Source: Verrucomicrobium sp. BvORR106
GTDB lineage: Bacteria > Verrucomicrobiota > Verrucomicrobiia > Verrucomicrobiales > Verrucomicrobiaceae
Direction: 5' to 3'
NCBI RefSeq assembly: GCF_000739655.1
Contig: NZ_BATR01000162.1
Coordinates: 183,553-247,552 of the forward strand
DNA length: 64,000 nt
The notes below the pieces were generated by a model. It saw nothing but the letters and a program-made list of their open reading frames with translations, had not been told where the DNA came from and searched no databases. Position numbers and translations under genes: made by a program. Below are positions 26,500 through 35,174 of this stretch, piece by piece; the first letter of the stretch is position 1; each line of letters begins with the position of its first letter.

Positions 26500-27585
26500 T
26501 CACCGGGCCGGTGGCACTGACTGCTGCGCCTTCTCAAGCCACTCCGTCTTGTCAGTTATTTCCTTTCTCGCTGCCGGATCCTTTCGCAGTTTCTGGACCT
26601 CTACGTGGGTGGGCAGCGCATCGAAGACCTTGTAGCGCACCTCCCCCTGCCCGGGCCCCATGTGACTGACATCGGCGACCTCCGCAATGCCAAAAGGCGG
26701 AAGCCCCACCTCGGGCAACGTCTCCCCTTGTTTCATGAACTCCACCTTCTCCAACGTGATGACACTGCGCTGGCTGGATTGTGGCCCCTTGTAGCTGTAC
26801 CTCACCTCGCGAGGCAGAGTGAAGGCCTCACTGGCGCGAAAGAAGTCACCGTACTCCTGGGTGACCAACTGGGGAAAATCAGCAGGACCTGAATGAAGAA
26901 TCGAGCCGATCAAAAGTCTGGCATCCTCCCGATGAGGAAAGACATCGCCGTGCCCATAGGGCCATTTGACGGCCAACTTCCTGGATCGACCCTCTCCCGT
27001 ATCCGGAGCTTCGCTGACAACAACTCCATTCGCGATCTTTTGGATCCATGCCGATTGCCCCAGCAGGCCCATCTCATTCAACATCACGCCCAACACCGTC
27101 GCTTGCCCCGGTGTACCTTCCCGGATGGTGATGAAAGCGGAGCCGCCGCCGCCTTCGTTGTATTCGTACATCAGACCCTCGCGTTCGTAGCACCATGAGA
27201 CCCCGCCTTCCACCAGGCTGCCACCGCTCTGGGCAATAAATTGGCAGAGCACGCCGTTGCCGCCCACCGTGATCTTGTACCGGTACGGGTTGCCTTGGGC
27301 CTTCCCCTTCGTTTCCCGCACCCATGCCAGGAATCGCTCCCTGCCCTCTCGATGCCGGTCCGTGTCCTCCTCGCCCTTGGCCAATTGCGCGTTGATCATG
27401 TCATCACGCATCTTCGCGATCTCAGCGTCTTTCTCCTTTTCCGTCATCGGTTTCGCATCAAAGAAGCGATCATAACGCCCCTCCATCTGGCGGATCTTGA
27501 GATCACTCGCCAAGGTTTGAGTATCTGCGGCCGGCATTGTACTACCGATCAGGAACGAAAGCAGAATCTGAAGATTGGGCTTCAT
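26500..27585 (-). CDS. Secreted protein of unknown function
   Basis: The 361-residue product starts MKPNLQILLSFLIGSTMPAA, a signal peptide, followed by a charged helical region (DAKPMTEKEKDAEIAKMRDDM) and a middle part rich in Gly and aromatic residues (VGGNGVLCQFIAQSGG, EGLMYEYNEGGGGSAF). I do not recognise a domain. The length and secretion signal fit a periplasmic or surface protein. ATG 27585 is preferred to an in-frame upstream start at 27621 because it places the hydrophobic core correctly. The gene is divergent from a four-helix membrane protein gene at 27761. Confidence 0.6.
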   Translation of the reverse strand: MKPNLQILLSFLIGSTMPAADTQTLASDLKIRQMEGRYDRFFDAKPMTEKEKDAEIAKMRDDMINAQLAKGEEDTDRHREGRERFLAWVRETKGKAQGNPYRYKITVGGNGVLCQFIAQSGGSLVEGGVSWCYEREGLMYEYNEGGGGSAFITIREGTPGQATVLGVMLNEMGLLGQSAWIQKIANGVVVSEAPDTGEGRSRKLAVKWPYGHGDVFPHREDARLLIGSILHSGPADFPQLVTQEYGDFFRASEAFTLPREVRYSYKGPQSSQRSVITLEKVEFMKQGETLPEVGLPPFGIAEVADVSHMGPGQGEVRYKVFDALPTHVEVQKLRKDPAARKEITDKTEWLEKAQQSVPPAR

Positions 27586-27760
27586 GGCAAAGGAGGGGCT
27601 CTGCGGAAAGTCGAAGATCATCGCCCTCTCTTCGGGGAGTTGGGCACTTCATTAGCTTGGATCCACCGTACTTTGACAAGATTTTCCACACAGATTCGCC
27701 AAATTCACCTTGCCTCCCCGGCCTCTCATCGGCTCCTTGCAAAGGTCTTGATCGATACCC

Positions 27761-28288
27761 ATGTCCGCCTCCCCCTCCCCCATTCTCCCCGCTAAAACGC
27801 GCCTGACTGGTGCCTCCATCACGGTCTTGATTCTGGCATGGCTGGCATGGGCGCTTTTGCTCCTGAGTTATGGCATGGACATTCTCATTGCTTCCTTTGG
27901 ACATAGTCCCAACCAGCCCTCCCAGCCCCGGCCGATCAACAACGATTTCACGGCAGTGCTCGTTGCCTGTTCTGTCTTTCAGGTCCTTGTTGTCGGCTTT
28001 GTCCGCTGGTTTGGCCTTCATTACCTTATCGTACCCCGCCGCCTCATCCCTGGCACATGGTCCGCCGCCATCGTTGCCCTGCTGACCACAGGATTGATTC
28101 TCCTCCTGGTCAAGTCCATCGAGGTCTACGGTCTGATCCTGTGGTTTGGAAGCATGTCCTGGCCGCACTATCTCCCGTTCTATGGGGTTAGCCTCCTTTT
28201 GCTGCTGGCGCACATGCCCTGCTTTCTGCTTACTGACCGGGTGCTACAGCGCCCTTTGCCCTCCCCCTCAGCCCCGGCATCAGCCTGA
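27761..28288 (+). CDS. Four-helix membrane protein of unknown function
   Basis: The 175-residue product has four hydrophobic segments (about 17-45, 65-88, 98-120 and 130-160) and a short Pro/Ser-rich N terminus (MSASPSPILPAKTRL). No family motif is recognised; polar residues are few and there are no obvious metal or haem ligands. It starts 175 bases from the divergent secreted-protein gene and ends 36 bases before a clear hairpin-T terminator, so it seems to be transcribed alone. Confidence 0.6.
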   Translation: MSASPSPILPAKTRLTGASITVLILAWLAWALLLLSYGMDILIASFGHSPNQPSQPRPINNDFTAVLVACSVFQVLVVGFVRWFGLHYLIVPRRLIPGTWSAAIVALLTTGLILLLVKSIEVYGLILWFGSMSWPHYLPFYGVSLLLLLAHMPCFLLTDRVLQRPLPSPSAPASA

Positions 28289-28324
28289 GAGTCTCTTTCT
28301 CACTTGCCCCCAACTCCTTGCCCG

Positions 28325-28355
28325 CCCCGGTAGAGCTCAGCTCTCCGGGGTTTTT
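28325..28355 (+). terminator. Rho-independent terminator after the four-helix membrane protein
   Basis: CCCCGGTAGAGCT pairs with AGCTCTCCGGGG (one bulged base, very short loop), followed by TTTTTC. It lies 36 bases past the upstream stop and about 115 bases before the next start. Confidence 0.85.
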
Positions 28356-28470
28356 CTTGAACATGGATTGCGCCAGTTTCGCCCCCTTCTCCATGCTGGC
28401 AAAAAAGAGTTACCAGCTAGGACCACCCGGAAACCGCGTTGACACGAAGACCTCACCCTTCCTCACGCCT

Positions 28471-31116
28471 ATGAAACTGAAAATGCACCGCCGCCGCTTC
28501 GGCGCGCTCGCCCCGGTTCTTGGTTCTTCCCTGCTCTCCGTCGCTGCCTGCCTCTCTGCCGCAACGGGCAAAGAAACCACCGCCCAGCCACAAGGCATCG
28601 TGCTGGATGACGATGCTGCGACCTACCAGGGAGCCTGGGTGCGCAGCACGAAGCAAACGGCCGTGTATGGCCCTGCCTACCGGCATGACAATCATCAGAA
28701 GGAAGGACCCTGCCAGGCCACTTTCACGCCTCAAATCACTGAAGCAGGCGAGTACGAGGTGCGCCTCTGCTACGTGCCCACGAACAACCGTTCCACCCGG
28801 ACGAAAGTGACCCTGGTGACAGCGGACGGGACTAAGGAAGCAACGGTGGACCAAAGGCTCCCCCTCCTGGACAAGAGCGGCGTACCCCGAGCGATTGGGG
28901 TGTTCCGGTTTGACCCCAAATCAGCGACACCCGCTGCACTCACGGTCACCAACGATGGCGCTGACGGATTTGTCGTGGTGGATGCGGTGCAGTTCATTCC
29001 CGTGGCCCTGGCCAAACAGGAGCGGGAAGGCAAAGCCCCTTCCGGCTGGAAGGATGCCATCCTGGCCGCACCACAGGTCGCATCCGAGGCTCCTTCAGCG
29101 CCACCCACGGGCAACGCCAGCCGAACCTCCCTCGGCACAGCCGGAGATCCCGCCGCCGCGGCGGCGGCCAAAGCAGCCGCAGCAAAAGCGGCGCTCTCCC
29201 CACTGGCGGAAAAGACCGCCCCGCGCAAATCCCCCGTGGCACCTGACGACGCACCTGTACGCCTCGCGACCTCTGCAACTCCGGCGCAGGTTCAAGGAGC
29301 GAACTACGACGTCATCGTCATCGGAGGTACGGGCAGCGGCGTCGTTTGCGCCGTCCGCGCCGCCCGGGAGGGCTGCCGGGTGCTGCTCGTGCAGCACAAC
29401 GATCATATCGGAGGCATGATGACCAACGGCCTCATGCAGTGGGACGCCCTGTACGGAGGCCCCCGTGCCCCTCTCTTCACCGAGCTGCTGCGCAACATCG
29501 AGCAACACTACGTGGAGCGGTTTGGCAAAGACTCCCCCGATCACCAAACGGTGCGCTACACGCATGAGCACTACCCCATCAGCTGGGGGGAACCTCACGT
29601 AGTGGAGCGTGAGTTCAACCGCCTGGTGGCCGCAGAGAAGAATGTGACCCTGCTTCTCTCCCACTACCCCGTGCAGGTGGATCGTCAGGGCGGCACGATC
29701 CGCAGCGTCACCCTATGCCGCTATGGCACGCAGGAGAAGATCACGGTACAGGGAGCCACCTTTGTGGATGCCACCTACGAGGGCGACCTCTTCGCCCTGG
29801 CCAAGGTGCCCTATCGCGTGGGCCGTGAAGCACGCGACGAGTACAATGAGCCTCACGCCGGCAAGGCCTTCGTCAACATCGACCACGGCAGCCCGACCAC
29901 GGTATCCCAGGAGGGCTTGAACATTCGCAACTACAGCTCCCGGCAGGGCACCGTGGATCCCACCAGCCCCTTCACCGCTGACGGGGCGATTCAAGCCTAC
30001 AACTACCGCTTCTGTGTCACCAAAGACCCGGCCAATCGTGTCTTGCCCACCGCACCCCCTCCAGGCTACAACCGCGAGGAGTATGTGAAGTTTGACCGCA
30101 AATCCATCGCCACCAATGCGGGACCAAATCTGAAGAGTCACATGAACAGCCCCATCCTGCCGGGCGAGAATCATGCTTATCCCGAGGCAACGTGGGCGGA
30201 GCGCGAGAAGATCATTGATCGGCACAAGAATTTCGCCCTGGGGTTGATATGGTTCCTGCAGAACGACGAGTCGATCTCTGAGAAGGCTCGCGAAGGCTTC
30301 CGCCAGTGGGGCCTGCCCAAGGATGAATTCCAGGACCATGGCCACATCCCCTATGAGATGTATGTCCGCGAGGCCCGCCGCATGGTCGGCCTGCATGTCT
30401 TCACCTCCCATGATAACACGGCCGTGGCCCCAGGGGCTCGCACTCCCGTCCACGCCGACAGTATCGCCATCACAGACTGGTACATGGACTCCCACTCCTG
30501 CACGAAGGACAGCCGTCCCGGCTACAAGTACGATGGCAAGCTGATCCTGACCGAGGAGTCGCGCCCCGCCCAGATCCCCTACCGCAGCCTCCTTTCCAAA
30601 GAGGTGGATAATCTCCTCGTACCCGTGTGTGTGAGCTCCACCCATGTGGCCTGGGGCGCGATCCGCCTGGAACCTGTCTGGATGCAGACCGGGGAAGCTG
30701 CCGGCTTCGCCGCCGCTCAGGCCCGCCGCACTGGCAAGGCTGCCGCAGCCATTGATTCAGAAGAACTGGTGCGCTCCCTTGCGCAACAGGGGCAGCTCGT
30801 CAGCTTCTTCAATGACGTGAAAGTAGACGCCAAGTCCCCCGTCGCAGTGGCCGCCCAGTACTTTGGCACCCAGGGCTTCTTCCATGACTATCAAGCCAGG
30901 CTGGACGACGTCCTCCGCCCCGAAACCGCCGCACTCTGGGACGACGCCACCCAAAAGCTCAAAGCAGGCAAACTGGATGCTCAAAAGCTCGCCCAGTCTG
31001 TAGCCATCGCCGAAAGCAAGCCATCTCCAGCAGGCTCTCATTCCAGCACCGCCAAGACTCGTGGCGCAGTGCTCCTTGAGATGTGGCAGTCCTTACCGGC
31101 CCAAAGAGCACATTAA
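28471..31116 (+). CDS. Secreted FAD-dependent oxidoreductase with N-terminal golvesin-type domain
   Basis: The 881-residue protein starts at ATG 28471 (MKLKMHRRRFGALAPVLGS); in-frame codons back to 28318 would run through the terminator and are rejected. After the signal peptide, residues about 40-190 form a golvesin/xanthan-lyase-type beta domain (VLDDDAATYQGAWVRST to VVVDAVQFIPV). An Ala-rich linker (about 215-260) leads to the FAD_oxidored domain, which begins VIVIGGTGSGVVCAVRAARE near residue 280 and includes HNDHIGGMMTNGLMQWD. The rest resembles the 13447-15507 protein, including the conserved DEFxDxGHxPYxxYVREARRM block. The two proteins have the same domain pair in opposite order. The C-terminal 100 residues are variable. 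Substrate unknown; the N-terminal domain may bind carbohydrate. Confidence 0.84.
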   Translation: MKLKMHRRRFGALAPVLGSSLLSVAACLSAATGKETTAQPQGIVLDDDAATYQGAWVRSTKQTAVYGPAYRHDNHQKEGPCQATFTPQITEAGEYEVRLCYVPTNNRSTRTKVTLVTADGTKEATVDQRLPLLDKSGVPRAIGVFRFDPKSATPAALTVTNDGADGFVVVDAVQFIPVALAKQEREGKAPSGWKDAILAAPQVASEAPSAPPTGNASRTSLGTAGDPAAAAAAKAAAAKAALSPLAEKTAPRKSPVAPDDAPVRLATSATPAQVQGANYDVIVIGGTGSGVVCAVRAAREGCRVLLVQHNDHIGGMMTNGLMQWDALYGGPRAPLFTELLRNIEQHYVERFGKDSPDHQTVRYTHEHYPISWGEPHVVEREFNRLVAAEKNVTLLLSHYPVQVDRQGGTIRSVTLCRYGTQEKITVQGATFVDATYEGDLFALAKVPYRVGREARDEYNEPHAGKAFVNIDHGSPTTVSQEGLNIRNYSSRQGTVDPTSPFTADGAIQAYNYRFCVTKDPANRVLPTAPPPGYNREEYVKFDRKSIATNAGPNLKSHMNSPILPGENHAYPEATWAEREKIIDRHKNFALGLIWFLQNDESISEKAREGFRQWGLPKDEFQDHGHIPYEMYVREARRMVGLHVFTSHDNTAVAPGARTPVHADSIAITDWYMDSHSCTKDSRPGYKYDGKLILTEESRPAQIPYRSLLSKEVDNLLVPVCVSSTHVAWGAIRLEPVWMQTGEAAGFAAAQARRTGKAAAAIDSEELVRSLAQQGQLVSFFNDVKVDAKSPVAVAAQYFGTQGFFHDYQARLDDVLRPETAALWDDATQKLKAGKLDAQKLAQSVAIAESKPSPAGSHSSTAKTRGAVLLEMWQSLPAQRAH

Positions 31117-31262
31117 CCGCCCCTTTTCAGCCCCACTCCAGCCCCTGCAAACATTCGCAATATTGCCGCACAAAATCGACACAAAATCTCTTACTTAGCT
31201 CCGAGCTCCCCAGAGTTGCATGTACCTTGTATTCAATCGATTACACGTCATGCTCGCAGCAG

Positions 31263-31286
31263 CAACCTGACATTTCTGTCAGGTTG
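31263..31286. promoter_or_regulatory. Perfect 9-base inverted repeat upstream of a response regulator
   Basis: CAACCTGAC and GTCAGGTTG flank a six-base AT-rich spacer, about 90 bases before the response-regulator start. No T-run follows on either strand, so it is a better candidate for a dimeric protein-binding site than for a terminator. The surrounding 31117-31373 interval is AT-richer than its neighbours and holds no gene. Confidence 0.4.
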
Positions 31287-31373
31287 TCACTTCATGAAAA
31301 AATCTAACGACAAACCCACATGCCACACTATAAGTAATAAGACTCCACCTGATCCCCCTGATGCTCTGTAAAC

Positions 31374-32129
31374 ATGAATCAGCACTCAGTACTGATAGTT
31401 CACGGCGAGCCGCTGGTGCGAGTTGGACTGCGGACGTTGGTTGAATCACAACGCGCATGCGCCACGTGTGGAGAGACCAGCAACCCGGCAGCGGCGCTGG
31501 CTCTCGCTACAGAACTCGCACCTCGCTTTGTCCTGCTGGATCTGGTGCTCCCCCAGGGGGATGGCGTAGTGCTGATCAAAGATCTGCATCGCTTCGCGCC
31601 CTCTTCCCACTTGATCGTCATCAGCAGTCTGGTGGACACGGAGTCGGTGCAGCGAGCCTTCCGGGCCGGCGCGGAGGCTTATGTGACCACACAGGATGAG
31701 CCTGCCGAGGTGCTGGCCGCCATGGATGCCGTGCAGGAAGGTCGGCGTTATGCCAGCAACCGTGTCTCCAGCAGCCTGCTGCAGGACCTTTCCTGCGGAG
31801 CTCTGGGCCGCCCGCGCGATGCCGAAGTGTCGCGCCTGTCTGACCGCGAACTGCAGGTGTTCCGGATGATCGGTCGTGGCATGAGCAGCACCAGCATCGC
31901 CCAGGAGCTCGGAGTCAGCAGCAAGACGGTGGAAACCCACCGCCAGCGGATGAAGGACAAACTCCAGGTGCACAATGGGGCCCAGCTCGCCCAGCGGGCG
32001 GCGACTTGGTTTGCCATCATGGCCAAACGCAGCGGCCATCCCCAACCCCGCATTGAACCCATCTCCCGTGTCCCCTTGCGCCGACGCAAGGAGACACCGG
32101 TGGAACTGGCAACTTTCAAGGCTGACTGA
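31374..32129 (+). CDS. NarL/LuxR-type response regulator with atypical receiver
   Basis: The 251-residue protein has a receiver domain (about 4-120) and a LuxR helix-turn-helix (about 150-210, LSDRELQVFRMIGRGMSSTS, then SSKTVETHRQRM). Asp56 (LLDLVLP) is the expected phosphorylation site and Ser84/Ser85 lie at the switch position. The two acidic residues after strand 1 are replaced (VLIVHGEPL instead of IVDDEP), and the conserved Lys before the last loop is a Thr (AYVTTQ, T106). These changes often reduce or alter phosphorylation. No sensor kinase gene is nearby. The 3' end overlaps the convergent glycosidase gene by 14 bases. Confidence 0.85.
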   Translation: MNQHSVLIVHGEPLVRVGLRTLVESQRACATCGETSNPAAALALATELAPRFVLLDLVLPQGDGVVLIKDLHRFAPSSHLIVISSLVDTESVQRAFRAGAEAYVTTQDEPAEVLAAMDAVQEGRRYASNRVSSSLLQDLSCGALGRPRDAEVSRLSDRELQVFRMIGRGMSSTSIAQELGVSSKTVETHRQRMKDKLQVHNGAQLAQRAATWFAIMAKRSGHPQPRIEPISRVPLRRRKETPVELATFKAD

Positions 32130-33366
32130 CCCGGATCACAAAGTTGGCCGTGCCCACGCCGCCCTGCCCATCACGGGCATAGCCATAGATCCGGTATTCC
32201 CCAGGTTGCGCAGGCGCGGCGAATGAGGCGTTGCTTCCTTTAACCTCAAGTAGGGCTGCCGGGTGGGCGGGCGGCGTCAGCTCGCGCCCCTCCTTGTCCC
32301 GTGCTCCGTGGGCCGAAAGCACGCGCCAGTCAAAGGTGAGCACATCACCATCTGGATCCTGCGCCACCATCCCTGCGGAGAACTTCTGGCCTGGGCGCAG
32401 TGTCTGGCCCGCCTGGTCACAACGCAACGGGTCCACCGCCGGAGCGCGGTTGGCGGGTTTCTGCCCGCTCCACAGTTCTTGCAGCACATCCACAGATGGC
32501 GTCGCCGCCCCGTCCTCCGTTAGCAGCCCGAACCATGTCGCACTGGCCTCCTGTTTTTGGCCCCAGAGGAAGGCATACCCTCCGGCACATCCCCCCGTGG
32601 CTCCGGGCCCCAACGCCTTGGTGGCCGCCATCTTCAGGAATTCCGCCTTCTGCGTGCTGGTATCTTCCAACGGAGCTCCCCACGAAGTCTTGCCCACCTC
32701 CCAGAAGCCACGTGGACCGTATTCCGTCACCACCCAGGGACGCTTCCACCCCAGCTTCGCCAGGGTCTCCCTCAGACCCGAGAGAGCCCCATAGGTATTG
32801 ATCCCCACCAGATCCAGATCAGGGGCATGTTCGTTCAACCCCTTTGCTTTCAAGTCACTGATGCCAGCCAGGGCCGTGAAGGTGGGGTGGGCAGGGTCTG
32901 TTTCATGAACCAGCTTCGCCAGCCGGTTCACTTGTTTCCACAGCGCGGCATTCCCCCCATCCCCCTCCATCTCATTTCCCAGGCCCCAGAGCAGTAGCGC
33001 CGCGTGGTCCTTGTGTTCAGTCACGATCTGCTTCACCCGCGCCGCCTGCCGGTCACAGTGCTCCGGACGGCTGTAGGAGAACCACGAGCACTCCGGCTCC
33101 AGCCAGATGCCCGCCGCCACAGTGAGCCCCAGCGCGTGGGCCTCATCCAGTTTGGCCCCCAGCCCTTCGTGTCCCCAGGTGCGCACTGAGTTGCCGCCCC
33201 TCGTTTTCAGCAGCTTGAGCGGACCATCCCCTCCCGCTCCTTGAATGAAATACGGTTCCCCGCCGCGCTTGAGCCCCCCTTCCGGCACCACCTCCACCTT
33301 CACAGGTGCGGCGTTCAATGCCGCACTCAAAGTACAGCCCCACAGAAAGAGAGAAACGCGCATCAT
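32116..33366 (-). CDS. Secreted glycoside hydrolase, clan GH-A-like, with C-terminal PKD-like domain
   Basis: The 416-residue protein starts MMRVSLFLWGCTLSAALNAA, a signal peptide; an in-frame ATG at 33378 is an alternative. A TIM-barrel glycosidase domain follows (about 25-310). GLGNEMEG near residue 130 gives a candidate acid/base Glu132 and WVVTEYGPRG gives a candidate nucleophile Glu215, the spacing of clan GH-A, with resemblance to the GH2-type barrel. The final 90 residues (AGMVAQDPDGDVLTFDWRV) look like a PKD or immunoglobulin-type beta domain. The phrase PVKVEVVPEGGLKRGGEPYF at the start is typical of GH2-barrel proteins that lack their beta domains. The substrate is probably a plant or algal polysaccharide, but this is a guess. 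Confidence 0.75.
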   Translation of the reverse strand: MMRVSLFLWGCTLSAALNAAPVKVEVVPEGGLKRGGEPYFIQGAGGDGPLKLLKTRGGNSVRTWGHEGLGAKLDEAHALGLTVAAGIWLEPECSWFSYSRPEHCDRQAARVKQIVTEHKDHAALLLWGLGNEMEGDGGNAALWKQVNRLAKLVHETDPAHPTFTALAGISDLKAKGLNEHAPDLDLVGINTYGALSGLRETLAKLGWKRPWVVTEYGPRGFWEVGKTSWGAPLEDTSTQKAEFLKMAATKALGPGATGGCAGGYAFLWGQKQEASATWFGLLTEDGAATPSVDVLQELWSGQKPANRAPAVDPLRCDQAGQTLRPGQKFSAGMVAQDPDGDVLTFDWRVLSAHGARDKEGRELTPPAHPAALLEVKGSNASFAAPAQPGEYRIYGYARDGQGGVGTANFVIRVSQP

Positions 33367-33433
33367 ATTCCCACCCATCCAACCAGCCGCAGAAGCTCTC
33401 TGCAAGCTTCTGCGGGTTGGCAGCGCGATTCGA

Positions 33434-34357
33434 TCACGGCTTCAACTGCTCCACCAGGAAGCCGAAGATGTCCGGATGCTTCACATCCTTGGCACCCGTG
33501 TAGTTGAACTCGTACGGCACGCCCACTGTTTTCAGTTTCTCCACCAGCCCGGCTCCAAAGTTGGCGGAGTGCGGGGGATCTTTGTGTGGCTGACCGAGCG
33601 CCGGGACGGAATCATAGAACAGGTACAGCGGCGGGTCGCCTTTCGACGCCAGTTCATACGGTGAGAACTCTTTGATGTACGGCATCAGCGACTCGCGCTT
33701 GTCCAGGAAGTCCTGGTAGCTGGGCAGCGTGAAGGCGTGATGACCATAGTCATTGTTGGCAATCCAGTCCCGCATCTGCTTGGGATCCAGCGAGGTCTGC
33801 GGCACAAAAGCCATCACACACGTGAGCCGGGTGGATTCGCGCGCTACCGGATCCGTGCTTCTGGGCTCGGCCCGGTCATCATGGAGCGCCAGCCACAACA
33901 CATTGAATCCGCCGGCAGATCCACCACACCCCGCGATGCGCTGTTTGTCCACACCCCACTCGGCTGCCTTCGTCCGGACGAACTGCAACGCCCGGGCCGA
34001 GTCATCCAGGCAGGCCTTGACGGGCGGAGACACCTTCTCAGCAATGGCATCCGGGATGAGGCGATAGTTGATCGACACCACCGAGATGCCCGACTCCAGA
34101 CACTTGGCCAGGAAGTCAGGGTTGGCCTTGTCCCCATTCATCCAGCCTCCGCCATGGACAAAGAACATCAGCGGTACTGGTCCCTGGCCAGCCTTGGGAG
34201 TCTTCCAAAAGTCCAGCACCTGCTTGGGGTGCGAACCGTAGGCCACGTTTGCCAGGGTGGGTGCCGACGTCGCCGGGGCCTGGGCATGGATCAGCGGGCT
34301 GCACAAGCCCAGGGTGAAGAGAGAGAGGCAGGCGGATAGGTGGCCGAGGCGCAACAT
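33434..34357 (-). CDS. Secreted alpha/beta hydrolase, BD-FAE/acetylesterase-like
   Basis: The 307-residue protein starts at ATG 34357 with a signal peptide ending near LIHAQA; an upstream in-frame codon at 34393 is a TTG. The hydrolase domain has the oxyanion motif FFVHGGGW near residue 72, ISVVSINYRLIPD near 105, and a nucleophile elbow GCGGSAGG with Ser147. The C-terminal part has HPDIFGF, in which the His may complete the triad. This is the arrangement of the bacteroidetes-type feruloyl/acetyl esterases (BD-FAE), which remove acyl groups from plant polysaccharides. It lies 67 bases upstream of the GH-A-like hydrolase on the same strand, so the two may be expressed together and act on the same polymer. 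Confidence 0.82.
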   Translation of the reverse strand: MLRLGHLSACLSLFTLGLCSPLIHAQAPATSAPTLANVAYGSHPKQVLDFWKTPKAGQGPVPLMFFVHGGGWMNGDKANPDFLAKCLESGISVVSINYRLIPDAIAEKVSPPVKACLDDSARALQFVRTKAAEWGVDKQRIAGCGGSAGGFNVLWLALHDDRAEPRSTDPVARESTRLTCVMAFVPQTSLDPKQMRDWIANNDYGHHAFTLPSYQDFLDKRESLMPYIKEFSPYELASKGDPPLYLFYDSVPALGQPHKDPPHSANFGAGLVEKLKTVGVPYEFNYTGAKDVKHPDIFGFLVEQLKP

Positions 34358-34410
34358 GGCGCCACGGATAGCGGGGAGCCCTCTCCTTGCCAAGGGGCAA
34401 CTGGCGAAAT

Positions 34411-35085
34411 TCAGCGAGCGGGCAACGGCTTGCCTTTCAGCAAGGATTCGTAGTCCGGGCTGGGGGCCGCGGGATCGATCTCGAAGACGACTTCATTGCT
34501 CCGCAGGAGACACGGCAAGCTACCCCGCAAGGCCGCGACGACATCTGCCCCGGTCTCTCTCAACCCACCCGCTTTGTTTGGGAAAGCCGCACTCGGAATG
34601 CCAGGACCAGGCAGCCCCATGCTGGGAAGGTTCAGATAAAAAAACACCACCGCATAGCGCCCAGACTGGGCAGGCAGCTTGCGGACGGGCAAAAATTCCG
34701 CCAGCACCCGGGTTTCGTGGGGCGCCAGCCGAAACACATCATTCATCGTGATCGGCAACAGGTTGGCGCAGCCGTTTTTCGGATACTCCATGGGAGGTGC
34801 CTGAGGATTCTCAAGCTTCCGCTCATCGCGAGGTACCCAGGAGAACTCAATGACGGGCGTCTTTTGCCCCTCCAAGCTTCCATCCCCTGGCCGTACCAAG
34901 GTCACGGGCTCGCTCCCGTTGTTGGTGACACTAACCTTGACAGCCGCACCGCTGGACGCAGGGATTCTAGCGACCAGAGGTTCAATCCGAAGCACCACAT
35001 CGTGTGCAACGGCAGCCCCCAATCCAAGCGCACCCCATGCCGCGAAGATCAGCGGGCGCAGGCAATGCAACGAAGACAGGCTCAT
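34411..35085 (-). CDS. Secreted protein of unknown function
   Basis: The 224-residue product starts at ATG 35085 (MSLSSLHCLRPLIFAAWGALG) with a signal peptide ending near AVAHD. The rest is probably beta-rich: alternating segments such as VKVSVTNNGSEPVTLVRPGDG resemble an immunoglobulin-like fold that stabilises or binds other proteins. No catalytic motif is visible. The 3' end lies 53 bases before the hydrolase start on the same strand. I do not recognise the family. Confidence 0.6.
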   Translation of the reverse strand: MSLSSLHCLRPLIFAAWGALGLGAAVAHDVVLRIEPLVARIPASSGAAVKVSVTNNGSEPVTLVRPGDGSLEGQKTPVIEFSWVPRDERKLENPQAPPMEYPKNGCANLLPITMNDVFRLAPHETRVLAEFLPVRKLPAQSGRYAVVFFYLNLPSMGLPGPGIPSAAFPNKAGGLRETGADVVAALRGSLPCLLRSNEVVFEIDPAAPSPDYESLLKGKPLPAR

Positions 35086-35174
35086 GGTGAAACGAGGTAT
35101 CGGCAAAGCGATTTGTTAAATGATAGAGAAAAGGGAACCTTCCCGTCAACCACGAACGACAGCCGCACTCAGCT

